Source: an uncultured Francisellaceae bacterium (lineage in GTDB: Bacteria > Pseudomonadota > Gammaproteobacteria > UBA6186 > Azoamicaceae). From it: 40,894 nt of DNA. The DNA lies in NCBI GenBank assembly GCA_903827925.1, contig CAIKKE010000123.1, forward strand, positions 1 through 40,894, written 5' to 3'. Under the pieces are notes generated by a model. That model ran no database searches and was not told the origin of the DNA. It saw only the letters and a program-made list of their open reading frames with translations. A program made the translations under genes and the position numbers. Shown here piece by piece: positions 8,531-17,838 of the stretch. Within the stretch, counting starts at the first letter, position 1; each line of letters begins with the position of its first letter.

Positions 8531-10020
8531 GCTTGCTAATTTGGTTACCCATCATCACTGGTTGTATGTGGTTATGGTTTTATAATAAACATTTTGAAAA
8601 AATAACTATTGTGGTTGCAATTTTTAATGTGTTTTTAACTATTTTATTATTAAAAAATTTTGATTTAACCATTTATGGTTGGCAATTTATTGAACATTAT
8701 ACAATGTTGCCTGAATTAGGAGTTTGCTATTCTTTAGGAATAGATGGTTTAGCTTTAAGCTTAATAACCTTGTCGAGTTTAATCAATTTAATAATTATAT
8801 TAAGTGATTTTAAAAGTGATGTTAATTGCGGTAAATACAAAGCTTATTTGTTAATTTTAAATGGCATGGTTAATGGGGTATTATCTTCAACTAATGCAAT
8901 ATTATTTTATATATTTTTCGAAGGAATGTTATTTCCGCTGTTTTTAATTATTGGTAGCTCTAAAACATCTAAAAGTATTTATGCAGCGTTAAAATTTTTC
9001 TTATATACTTTTTTAGGTTCTATTTTATTTTTATTAGCTATTATTTATTTAAGAAGAATTGCTATTTCCTCAGGAGTTGCAACGGTTAAATCTTTAGACT
9101 TAACAAACTTTTATTTGTTAAAATTAGATCTTACCCAGCAAATTTATTTGTTTATAGCTTTTTTTATTGCGTGTGGCGTTAAAATTCCTCTATTACCATG
9201 GCATGGTTGGTTACCTGATGCACATGTAGAGGCACCTACTCTTGGATCAATGTTTCTGTCAGGTTTGGCGTTAAAAATAGGTTCTCTAGCCATGCTTAGA
9301 TTTTTGTTACCAATAACCTATGATGTCTGTTGTTTGTTTAATAAATTTATTATTTGGATTTTATTAATTTCTATATTATATATTGGATTTATAACATTAA
9401 TTCAGAAAAATTTTAAAAGATTAATAGCTTATTATTCTATTATACATATGGCATTTGTAACTTTAGGTATGATAATTGGGGTGACTTTAATTAAAAATCA
9501 AGAATTGGGGTTGGCAACTATTAGTTTAACTGGCGCAATGTTTCAAATGTTATCTCATGGATTAATTTCAACAGGCATGTTTTTTGCGTTGGGTGTCTTG
9601 CGTGATAGGTTATATTCTTGTGAAATTGAAAAAATAAAAGAGACAATTTATTATATGCCAGTTTTCTCGGGAATTTTCATGGTACTTTGTTTGGCTTATA
9701 TTTCTCTGCCGGGAACCTCTGGATTTGTTGGGGAATTTTTAATTATTTTAAGTAGCTTTAAAATAAATGTTTTGTATGGCTTTATAGCGGCCACAGGATT
9801 AATTTTACCTGTAAGTTATATTTTGTGGAACTATAAAAAAATAATGTTTGATAAATTTGATGATAAAAGCATTGCTTTTGTTGACGTAACAGTTAAAGAA
9901 TTAACAATATTATTAATTTTAATAGGATTTATTTTATTTTTAGGTATTTATCCGTCCCCAATATTAAATATTTTAAATAATTCTGTGGTTGGTTTAATGC
10001 AAATAATGGAACACAAATGA
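8506..10020 (+). CDS. nuoM: NADH-quinone oxidoreductase subunit M (ND4)
   Basis: A 504-aa antiporter-like proton-channel subunit. Hallmarks include SLGIDGLALSLITL, FYIFFEGMLFPLFLIIG with the TM5 glutamate, KIPLLPWHGWLPDAHVEAPT, and the LPGTSGFVGEFL loop near the C-terminus. It starts inside the end of nuoL and ends in an ATGA overlap with nuoN, so translation is probably coupled along the last three genes. Confidence 0.97.
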   Translation: MVDFNNILSLLIWLPIITGCMWLWFYNKHFEKITIVVAIFNVFLTILLLKNFDLTIYGWQFIEHYTMLPELGVCYSLGIDGLALSLITLSSLINLIIILSDFKSDVNCGKYKAYLLILNGMVNGVLSSTNAILFYIFFEGMLFPLFLIIGSSKTSKSIYAALKFFLYTFLGSILFLLAIIYLRRIAISSGVATVKSLDLTNFYLLKLDLTQQIYLFIAFFIACGVKIPLLPWHGWLPDAHVEAPTLGSMFLSGLALKIGSLAMLRFLLPITYDVCCLFNKFIIWILLISILYIGFITLIQKNFKRLIAYYSIIHMAFVTLGMIIGVTLIKNQELGLATISLTGAMFQMLSHGLISTGMFFALGVLRDRLYSCEIEKIKETIYYMPVFSGIFMVLCLAYISLPGTSGFVGEFLIILSSFKINVLYGFIAATGLILPVSYILWNYKKIMFDKFDDKSIAFVDVTVKELTILLILIGFILFLGIYPSPILNILNNSVVGLMQIMEHK

Positions 10021-11495
10021 TAGTAGATAATATAATAAACGAATTGATCCTTCCTGAGTTTTCAATCGCTGTGCTAATAGGTTTAATGGTGTTGGTTGAT
10101 CTGTTGATATCTAAAAGATTTAAAATTATTATATATTTGTTATCTCAAACAGGGTTGTTATTAACGATTTTTTTTGTTTGGAATAATTTTAAATTTGGGG
10201 TTCAAGGTTGTGAAAACTTGAATAATAATTTTATTGCTCAACATGGGTTTATTTTAAATCCAGAAATTAATTGTTTAAAATTAATTATTGTTTCTTTGAC
10301 GTTTGTAATTTTTGTTTATATAAAAGATTATTTAAGCCAGATTAATTCTAAAATTTATACCGAATATTTTGTGCTTAATTTGTTTTCTTTGTTAGGAGTC
10401 ATGCTGTTAGTTTCTAGCAATAATTTCTTTAATTTTTATTTTGGAATGGAAATGGCTTTTTTGCCAATATATATTTTAGTAGGGATCAATCAACGTAATT
10501 CAGGTTTGGAGGTTTCGATAAAATATATTATTTTAAGTGCAATATTTTCAGGAGTATTTTTATATGGATTATCTTTGATTTATGGGGCGAGTGGTGGTTT
10601 GACATTTAAAACGGTTATAGAATTTATTCAAAACCAACATATCAGTGGAGTATTTAATGTTGGTATAACTTTGGTATTGATAGGGATATTTTTTAAATTA
10701 CATATATTTCCTTTTCAATTTTGGGCCCCAGGTGTTTATCGGATCTCTTCTTGTCCAATTATTATGTTAATTTCTAGTTTACCAAAGATTGCTTTAATTG
10801 GCGTGCTTGGGTATCTATTTAAAGATGTATTATGCAATTATATTAATTTATATTGGAAAAACATATTGTTGATGACGTCATTATCCTCGATGTTTGTTGG
10901 TAATTTTGGAGCAATAATTCAAAATAATATTAAAAGTATGCTGGCTTATTCTGCTATTGCTAATAGCGGGTTTATTCTTTTAGGATTAGTAAATAACACC
11001 CCAGAAGGAGTATTAGCTGCTAATTTTTGTGTAATATCTTATGCTTTAGTTATAATTAATATTTTAGGTTGTTTAATTGTGTTAAATAATCATAAAAGAT
11101 TCGAAGAGGTTGAAGATTTTGTTGGTTTATCTAAAGAACATCCATGGATCAGTGCGATGTTGTTAATATTGTTGTTATCTATGGTCGGAGTTCCGCCTAC
11201 TATAGGATTTTATGCAAAATTTTTAATTGTTAAATCCTTAATTAAAATTGATTTAATTTGGGTTGCTGTAACCGCTGGTTTATTGTCAGCCATCAGTTTA
11301 ATTTATTATTTAAAAATTATTAAAAACATGTATTTTATTGAAAATTATAAGCAAAGCAGTAGTTATAGTGTTGATTTCAATCAAGGTGTGGCAACTACAA
11401 CTATAAGTAAAAGTAATTGTTCTACAATTATGTTGTTAACTATTAATAGTTTGTTAGTATTATTTTTAGGGTTTTTCAGATTGTTGAAAATTTAG
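10017..11495 (+). CDS. nuoN: NADH-quinone oxidoreductase subunit N (ND2)
   Basis: A 492-aa antiporter-like subunit closing the operon. It shows FYFGMEMAFLPIYILVG with the TM5 glutamate, IGIFFKLHIFPFQFWAPGVYR, and LLSMVGVPPTIGFYAKFLI near the C-terminus. FKLHIFPFQFWAPGVYR replaces the commoner FKxxxxPFHxWxPDVYxGAP, so the motif is recognisable but drifted (HxWxPDVY is QFWAPGVY). It overlaps nuoM by four bases. Confidence 0.95.
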   Translation: MIVDNIINELILPEFSIAVLIGLMVLVDLLISKRFKIIIYLLSQTGLLLTIFFVWNNFKFGVQGCENLNNNFIAQHGFILNPEINCLKLIIVSLTFVIFVYIKDYLSQINSKIYTEYFVLNLFSLLGVMLLVSSNNFFNFYFGMEMAFLPIYILVGINQRNSGLEVSIKYIILSAIFSGVFLYGLSLIYGASGGLTFKTVIEFIQNQHISGVFNVGITLVLIGIFFKLHIFPFQFWAPGVYRISSCPIIMLISSLPKIALIGVLGYLFKDVLCNYINLYWKNILLMTSLSSMFVGNFGAIIQNNIKSMLAYSAIANSGFILLGLVNNTPEGVLAANFCVISYALVIINILGCLIVLNNHKRFEEVEDFVGLSKEHPWISAMLLILLLSMVGVPPTIGFYAKFLIVKSLIKIDLIWVAVTAGLLSAISLIYYLKIIKNMYFIENYKQSSSYSVDFNQGVATTTISKSNCSTIMLLTINSLLVLFLGFFRLLKI

Positions 11496-11507
11496 ATTAA
11501 ACACTAA

Positions 11508-11531
11508 ATTAAATAAAATAATTTATTTAAT
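11508..11531 (+). terminator. AT-only hairpin after nuoN (possible weak terminator)
   Basis: A perfect 10-bp inverted repeat, ATTAAATAAA / TTTATTTAAT, with a 4-base loop lies 12 bases after the nuoN stop. It has no G:C pairs and no clear T-tract, so it is weak as an intrinsic terminator, but it is the only hairpin at the end of the operon. Confidence 0.3.
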
Positions 11532-11563
11532 AAAACAGCATTTTTCTCTAACAAAAATCACGA

Positions 11564-11592
11564 TTGTCTCGCAAATTTTTAAATGCTATTAA
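11564..11592 (+). promoter_or_regulatory. Candidate sigma70 promoter for the ankyrin gene pair
   Basis: TTGTCT at 11564-11569 and TATTAA at 11587-11592 are 17 bases apart, each matching consensus at four of six positions. It precedes the 11648 gene by about 50 bases. A perfect 7-bp dyad (AATCATA-AC-TATGATT, 11600-11615) lies just downstream, near the expected transcript start. Weak on its own in AT-rich DNA. Confidence 0.3.
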
Positions 11593-11647
11593 TAACGCAA
11601 ATCATAACTATGATTGGTTTTAATAAAATTAATTTTGGAGATTTAAA

Positions 11648-13423
11648 ATGCGAGAATTATTCGACAACCTTGATGAAGATGGAAAACAAAAAATTTATCA
11701 ACAATTAGAAGAATATGTTAAAAATGATAATTTAGATGCGATGCAGGATATTTTAAAAAATAAAATTAATTTGGCATACAAATTAAAAATTTTTTCTTCT
11801 GAAGAAAAAATTTATATAGATGATTATTTGAATTCTCCTTTAGGTTTGGCTTTATATAAAGATAAAAAAATTTTAAAAGAATTGTTAACCAATTGTTATT
11901 TAGGAGATCTGGAATTACATGGTCCAGTATATTTATATTTAGCAGCTAAAGAAGGGGATGAGAGTAGTGTGTTTTTTGCGCAACAATTAATCGAATTGTT
12001 TTTTAAAAACAATGCCAAATTAGATTTAAATTTTGTTGTTAATGACAAAATTCTAGATTTAGATATAATTGGAAAAAAAGATTTTATTGAAATTGCCATA
12101 GAAAATAATCAAGAATTTTTCATGAATTGGGTTTTAGATAAGAAATTTATTGAAACAGAGATCTTTGTGGTGAAAGTTCAGCATATTCAAAGTGCCATTA
12201 AAAATTTAACTTCTAATATTTTAAAACAATTATTGCTTAACAATAAAATTCCTTTAATAGAATTAATGAAAGCATTAGAAGATAAATTTTTATATGCGAC
12301 CATTGGGCTTTCTTACATGGAATATATCGAAAAATTTAATTTTGATTTATATAATACAATAGGTGAAATATTGTTTACTCAAGCAGTAAAAGAATTAAAT
12401 TCACCAGTAATTTTATGGTTGTTAAAAAGAGGCTTCTTTTTTGAAGTGAAAAATACATTTTTTATGATCAATATTTTAACTGATTTACAGAAAAAATATC
12501 CGGAAGAGCAATTGTTATTTATAGGTATGCATTATAAAAATTATGGATTGATTAAAATTTTATTACAATCAGGTAAAATATCTATTGATAATTTAATTCA
12601 ATATCATATTCAAAGTGATTTGGAAATAGATGCCAAACTTTTTGAATCAATAAGTAATCATTTAAATAAATTTTTAGCGGAAAGCAACAATTATAGAATT
12701 TGGATCGATTTATTTCAGGTAACTGAAAAATCTTTGTGTTATAGACTATTTAAATTATTGGCAACTCTAAAGCAACAAGATTTTTTATTGATTATTCAAG
12801 AAATGTTTCAACAAAACATGAAATTTATAGTGCTACAAACTTTTTTAGAAATAGTAAAATATGATGATGGTGAAATGTTAAATAAATTTTTATTATTGCC
12901 ATCTTCTTGTAAAGAATTTGTGTTAAGTGGGAATGATCAACAAACTGCTTTAAGTATTGCTTGTGAAAATAAATATTTAGAAAGTATTAAAATTTTATTA
13001 CCACATATGAATATCATTCAAATTAATAAATCTTTAAATAAAAATAATTATTATAAAAATATTACAGCTTTGTGGATAACTTTGGCTTTTCAATTTCTAG
13101 AGGGAGCTGAATGTTTGTTAAATATTTCTGGAATAGAAATCAATAATGGAAAAGGGGAACATTACGACTTCAGAAGTAATATGCCAGTTTCTTGTAAAGA
13201 ATTACAATTTTTATATGGAAATGAAGAACAAAAGAAAATTGTTGGTATTTATACTTTATATGATAATACAATTTCTTCTGGAGCAGTTTCTAGTAAAAGT
13301 TTAATGAAGGAAAAAGCGGTTGAATCAAAAGATGTTCAGTTAAATGATGTTCAATCAGACAAAGATGAGCAGACAAATTTTGATGCAGAATCTAGTAATA
13401 CAAGATTGGGTTGTTCTTTATGA
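11648..13423 (+). CDS. Ankyrin-type hypothetical protein, possible secreted effector
   Basis: A 591-codon frame I do not recognise as a named family. It starts at ATG 11648 behind a good TTTTGGAG ribosome site. The protein is soluble, helical and rich in Leu, Lys and Asn. Degenerate ankyrin-like helix pairs are clearest near residues 428-452 (QQTALSIACENKYLESIKIL) and 470-500 (ITALWITLAF...), with weaker ones earlier (SPLGLALYKDKKILKELL). No signal peptide or membrane segment is seen. The last about 35 residues are hydrophilic and acidic (KDVQLNDVQSDKDEQTNFDAES), which would suit a C-terminal type IVB secretion signal, but that is inference. Only 24 bases separate it from the next large gene, so the two are probably co-transcribed. 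Confidence 0.75.
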   Translation: MRELFDNLDEDGKQKIYQQLEEYVKNDNLDAMQDILKNKINLAYKLKIFSSEEKIYIDDYLNSPLGLALYKDKKILKELLTNCYLGDLELHGPVYLYLAAKEGDESSVFFAQQLIELFFKNNAKLDLNFVVNDKILDLDIIGKKDFIEIAIENNQEFFMNWVLDKKFIETEIFVVKVQHIQSAIKNLTSNILKQLLLNNKIPLIELMKALEDKFLYATIGLSYMEYIEKFNFDLYNTIGEILFTQAVKELNSPVILWLLKRGFFFEVKNTFFMINILTDLQKKYPEEQLLFIGMHYKNYGLIKILLQSGKISIDNLIQYHIQSDLEIDAKLFESISNHLNKFLAESNNYRIWIDLFQVTEKSLCYRLFKLLATLKQQDFLLIIQEMFQQNMKFIVLQTFLEIVKYDDGEMLNKFLLLPSSCKEFVLSGNDQQTALSIACENKYLESIKILLPHMNIIQINKSLNKNNYYKNITALWITLAFQFLEGAECLLNISGIEINNGKGEHYDFRSNMPVSCKELQFLYGNEEQKKIVGIYTLYDNTISSGAVSSKSLMKEKAVESKDVQLNDVQSDKDEQTNFDAESSNTRLGCSL

Positions 13424-13447
13424 ATCAAATTGTTTTGGAGAAAATTT

Positions 13448-16400
13448 ATGGGTAAAGTATTTTCTGTTGTTTGCAAAGTAGCAACACCTTTGGTGGGATT
13501 AATTAATCCAGTGGCTGCAGTATTGCTGTCTGCCTCAGCTGCTTTGAGTGATGTTGTTCAGGCTAATGAACAACGTCGTAAGTTTAATACTTTATTAGAT
13601 TTGGAAACAGCAGCCCAAAGAGCTACTGAATTACAAACAGAAAATCTTAGGTTGCAAAAACATTTACAAGAAATACAAAATTTATATAATCAAAATTATG
13701 GTTATTTGTCTGAAAGCAAAGGAATTATGGAAGAATATTATTTGACCATAAAAAACAAATTGTCTGTAGAGAAAATTGTAATAGAAAATTTAGAAGAAAT
13801 TTTAGAATTATTAAATCTTTGTTGTAAAAAAGATTGTGAAAATAAGGATTATATTATTGATAAATTAAATCATTATCGTAATGAAATTTTTGTTTTATTA
13901 CAATGGGGTTTAATGCATATTGTGCTTTTATCAGGCGAAGAAGAGATCTATAAAGAAGTTGTTGATTTAACTGCTAATACTATAGATTGTTTCGAAATAG
14001 ATGCTCTTGGACATAGTATTTTGGAATATGCTTATTTATTGGGAGATCAAAAATTAGTACAACAATTAAAAAATAATCAACAAATATTTCAAAACATGAA
14101 ATTTATTAATGAAGCAAAGTTAATTTTAGCAAAAAATAAATTAAGCTTAAATTTTACATATAATTTTCAAAATGATAATTTAATTAAATATATAGAACAA
14201 AAAGATTATGAATTAACCAATGTTTTAATTACTTTGGGAAATTTACCTGAATCTTTAACTGAAGGTGAGAATTTAATCAAAGCTTTAGTTGAAGCTGAAG
14301 AAAATGAATTATTAGAAAAAATATTACAGCAAAAAGCTAATTACATAAGTTTAGATATAATTGATAGCTTAGAAAAGAGGTATTCACCTCCAAGGAATTT
14401 CAGTAAACAAACTTCTTTGCTTAAATTGAAAACTTTTTTTTGGCTAAACCAACATGATTTTAAGAATATTAATGAATTTCATTCCAAAACCAAAGAAACT
14501 CCATTAGAAGTAGCAATTAACAGGGGAAATAAGGAAGATTTTCTCAATTTATTAAAGTGTAATGCTAGTTTGTCACAAATTAATTATTATGGAGATACCC
14601 TGTTAATGATTGCACTTCAAGCTAATAAAAGCTCGATAGTAGAGTATTTAATAAAAAAACATGAAATTGATCCTAGAATTTATAATTTTACTTTAAATAA
14701 TGGATTGATGATGTCTTTTTCAGGTAATCAAAAAATTAAAGATTTAATTTGCAATTTTAGTAATAATCTTATTTTAGAAGAAAAACAATTTTTTAAAGCT
14801 ATTAATCCTCAGATTAGTGAATTCATGCTAGATCATAAATTTATCAGTGTTTTAGCTCAAGCAGGTAATTATTATCATTTATTACAAAGAGGTAAAAGAT
14901 CTGCTACCCAGGCAAGATTGCCTATTATTTTAGGTTTATATGTTTTAGCTATTAGACAAATTATGCCTTTAGATGAAAATGAATTACCTTGGATAGCTAA
15001 TAAATTAGGATTAAGATTAAATTATGATTCTAAAGAATATAATTTTTCTGATTTAAATTTGCCTCTAGTTAATATAAAAAAAATTAAAGATGGATATTTT
15101 GCCAGTTGGAATGATAATTGTTTGGAAATTATTGAACCAGAAATTCAATACATGTTGCCAAGCAGTAGTTATGATTTGAATTTTAACATTGATCATGATC
15201 TAAACATTACATTTATTAATATAAAAAATTATATTAACAATAATTATTTCATGTTAAAAAATTTTTTAAAAAACAATATAAAACAAAAAAATGACAATAT
15301 ATTTAGATTAAATGAATTGTCCACAAAACCTACTATAATAGCTAAAACATTCGCAAGTAATAATGATGATTTTTTATATTATTATGATATGCCAGAAAGA
15401 GATGCAGGATATCAGGCTATAGGAATTTCTAGATTTACAGCAGCTAAACTATTGATGGATAATTTAGAACAAGAAGAAATTTTACAATGTATTAAAATAG
15501 AATGGGTAAATTGGATAATTTCTTTATATTCTTTGCCTTCAGAAATAAGTATAATAGAAAATATTAATAATTATTTAGAAAATTACCAAGAAGCTAAAAG
15601 GTTATGGGAAGCCGATCCAAGTAATCAAGATTTGTTTGAAATAATGAATAGACAATTTAATTGTTTATATAATTTATCGAGTAAAGAGCATTGTGCTTTA
15701 TATATAGCACAAGTTATAATGGCACCTCATAATTATTTGAATTCTTTAAAATATTATCCTAATTCATGTAATTTAGGTGCAGGTGGAACTTTAGTAGCAT
15801 TAGCTAAGATAATGAAATTTAATATAAATATTTATAAACTAACAGCTAACAACTTGGAAAATATATTTTCTTTTAATATTAATAAAGCAATACAAAGTAT
15901 TGATATTTTAAAATATTGTTCAATAAATAATACTCTTAATAAAGTTGCAATTTTATCTGGAAATATTATATTACATTTAAAACCAGTGGTTACGCATGTA
16001 GATTTGTTTGCGTCTATCAATAAAGATAGTGATTTAGGAGCAATTTTTCATGGTTGGTTTTGTTTTTTATCGGAAAGAACATTAATAACCCCACAAAATG
16101 ATATGTTGGCGTTATTAATTGCTGTAAAATCTAAAATAATCGAGCCAGATAAAGAAATAAATATATTAGAAAAAATTAATCAATTTCGTTATATGTTAAG
16201 TCAAGAATTATCTTATCTTTTAGGCGAGCAATTAAAAGAATTTAAACAATTAGATAATTATTGGGTAAATGTTGCAGAACAAAAAATTAGAAATTTGGCG
16301 AGAGAGTATTTATTAAAAGAACATTGCAAAATTATTGATAGTTATAAAAGTCAATCGCTAGTATTAAAAGAAATGCTTACGGTTGAGATAGATAAAAAAT

Positions 16401-17659
16401 TTTCACAATTAAACAAAGAACAAATAGAATTCAGTGAAATATTTAAAGAAGTAGAAGATAATTTAACAGAATGGTTAGAAAATGAAAAAAATCTAGCCAT
16501 AGAAGACAGTAATCAGAATAAATTGCTTATTAATAGTAGTATTGACAAATATTTATTTAAAAAACATCAATCAATTAAAAAACATACTAAAAAATTAATT
16601 AAAAACACTATATTTAATTTTGTGATAGATTGTGTTTTCGATAAAATGCCTAAATTTAAAGATTTACCTAGAAAAATTTTAATGAAATCTGGAAGTATTG
16701 TTACTAAAAACATTTTAAATAAAGAATCATTAGACTTTAAAAAAGTTGTTACATCAGGAATCAGTCAAGTATTAACTACTATCAATTTTAATGAAAATTT
16801 ATTTCAAATTGCAGTAAAAGGCATGACTGAAAATTTTGTGGCCAGCATTATTTCAGAAAAAAACAATAAAAATATTATTCGATCTACTGTTTTGGGAGGG
16901 ATCCAGTCAATATGTGATTTTGGGATCCAACATCATATTAAATTTAGTAACAATTATATTAATGCAATTTTTTCAGGAAGTGTAGATAGTATCTTAGAAG
17001 GAATAAAGAAAAACCACTTAAATGTTGAGGAAGTTTTAATTGCTGCTGCCAACAAAATAGCTAATAATTTAGAAAAATTAAATAAACAAAAAATTAATAT
17101 TATATATAATAAAGATTATAAAGAAAAATATATCTTTAATCAAAAAAAAGTTAATTTTAATCAATCTTGGGAAGAATTGATGCAAAAACAATTAATAAAC
17201 TTTCGAGAACAGGACGTTAAAGAACAATATGGAATAAGTGAAGCGCAAATGTTTAGACGTAAAAAATTTCCTAAATTAGCTTTATTTTCGGATAATATTA
17301 ATGTGGGTGAAAATATGGTAAATATTGGATTATATAAATTTAAAAACTATACATTACATTTTTTACAATCTAAAATAAATACATTTAATTATGATTTAAT
17401 ATCATTAGATCTATCAATATCCAAAAAAATACTGCTACATGGTAAAAGATTAGCAACACAAGCTACATTATTTACTGCTGAAAAATGTTTGCCAGATTCT
17501 ACTGCTGAATTACGTTCGATGGTGTTAAATGCAGCTATAAGTTCAGAGTTATATTTTAGGTATAAATCTACACAAGGAATGAATCGCCATCGACCATGGG
17601 AATTACCTAAAAATGCTAAAGTCAATAAATTAGATAGTAATTTTAAGAATAGATTTTAG
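13448..17659 (+). CDS. Large ankyrin protein with OTU-like domain lacking the catalytic cysteine; candidate effector
   Basis: I start this at ATG 13448 (MGKVFSVVCK), seven bases after GGAG, giving 1403 aa; a TTG at 13430 is possible but has no ribosome site. Layout: hydrophobic segment about 5-36; coiled coil about 45-75; ankyrin-like repeats about 350-415 (TPLEVAINRGNKEDFLNLL, DTLLMIALQANKSSIVEYL); an OTU-like region about 645-860; then a long helical region with Gly-rich amphipathic stretches (about 1070-1180). The OTU call rests on RDAGYQAIGISR (651-662), resembling the GDCxFxAxGxSR active-site loop, AGGTLVALAKIMKFNINIY near 785, and THVDLFAS with H850. Ala653 stands where the nucleophilic Cys should be. 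The motif GKR(S/L)ATQA occurs twice, at 482 and 1332. Function is unknown; the domain call is from memory of motif patterns. Confidence 0.7.
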   Translation: MGKVFSVVCKVATPLVGLINPVAAVLLSASAALSDVVQANEQRRKFNTLLDLETAAQRATELQTENLRLQKHLQEIQNLYNQNYGYLSESKGIMEEYYLTIKNKLSVEKIVIENLEEILELLNLCCKKDCENKDYIIDKLNHYRNEIFVLLQWGLMHIVLLSGEEEIYKEVVDLTANTIDCFEIDALGHSILEYAYLLGDQKLVQQLKNNQQIFQNMKFINEAKLILAKNKLSLNFTYNFQNDNLIKYIEQKDYELTNVLITLGNLPESLTEGENLIKALVEAEENELLEKILQQKANYISLDIIDSLEKRYSPPRNFSKQTSLLKLKTFFWLNQHDFKNINEFHSKTKETPLEVAINRGNKEDFLNLLKCNASLSQINYYGDTLLMIALQANKSSIVEYLIKKHEIDPRIYNFTLNNGLMMSFSGNQKIKDLICNFSNNLILEEKQFFKAINPQISEFMLDHKFISVLAQAGNYYHLLQRGKRSATQARLPIILGLYVLAIRQIMPLDENELPWIANKLGLRLNYDSKEYNFSDLNLPLVNIKKIKDGYFASWNDNCLEIIEPEIQYMLPSSSYDLNFNIDHDLNITFINIKNYINNNYFMLKNFLKNNIKQKNDNIFRLNELSTKPTIIAKTFASNNDDFLYYYDMPERDAGYQAIGISRFTAAKLLMDNLEQEEILQCIKIEWVNWIISLYSLPSEISIIENINNYLENYQEAKRLWEADPSNQDLFEIMNRQFNCLYNLSSKEHCALYIAQVIMAPHNYLNSLKYYPNSCNLGAGGTLVALAKIMKFNINIYKLTANNLENIFSFNINKAIQSIDILKYCSINNTLNKVAILSGNIILHLKPVVTHVDLFASINKDSDLGAIFHGWFCFLSERTLITPQNDMLALLIAVKSKIIEPDKEINILEKINQFRYMLSQELSYLLGEQLKEFKQLDNYWVNVAEQKIRNLAREYLLKEHCKIIDSYKSQSLVLKEMLTVEIDKKFSQLNKEQIEFSEIFKEVEDNLTEWLENEKNLAIEDSNQNKLLINSSIDKYLFKKHQSIKKHTKKLIKNTIFNFVIDCVFDKMPKFKDLPRKILMKSGSIVTKNILNKESLDFKKVVTSGISQVLTTINFNENLFQIAVKGMTENFVASIISEKNNKNIIRSTVLGGIQSICDFGIQHHIKFSNNYINAIFSGSVDSILEGIKKNHLNVEEVLIAAANKIANNLEKLNKQKINIIYNKDYKEKYIFNQKKVNFNQSWEELMQKQLINFREQDVKEQYGISEAQMFRRKKFPKLALFSDNINVGENMVNIGLYKFKNYTLHFLQSKINTFNYDLISLDLSISKKILLHGKRLATQATLFTAEKCLPDSTAELRSMVLNAAISSELYFRYKSTQGMNRHRPWELPKNAKVNKLDSNFKNRF

Positions 17660-17838
17660 TTTAGTGAAAATGCCACGCCACAAGTTGGTTGGTTTGTTAA
17701 ATGCAAAGGGTAATAGGAAAAATAATAAATTAAATAATTAAAATATTAAAAATAGGCTTTTAAGTAAGATGAATTTAAGTTATTCTAAGTAAATTTATTA
17801 TATAAGTCACCTGGTAGTTTATAAAATATTTACAAATA

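Noticed and set aside
11600-11615. 7-bp palindrome AATCATA-AC-TATGATT as an operator or terminator
   Set aside because: Short AT-rich palindromes are expected by chance here; kept only as a note beside the candidate promoter.
13430-13447. TTG start for the 1403-aa protein
   Set aside because: The GGAG lies after this TTG and is correctly spaced for ATG 13448.
17670-17741. 23-codon ORF MPRHKLVGLLNAKGNRKNNK... between the large ankyrin gene and the ABC transporter
   Set aside because: Very short, no ribosome site and low-complexity end; no evidence of translation.
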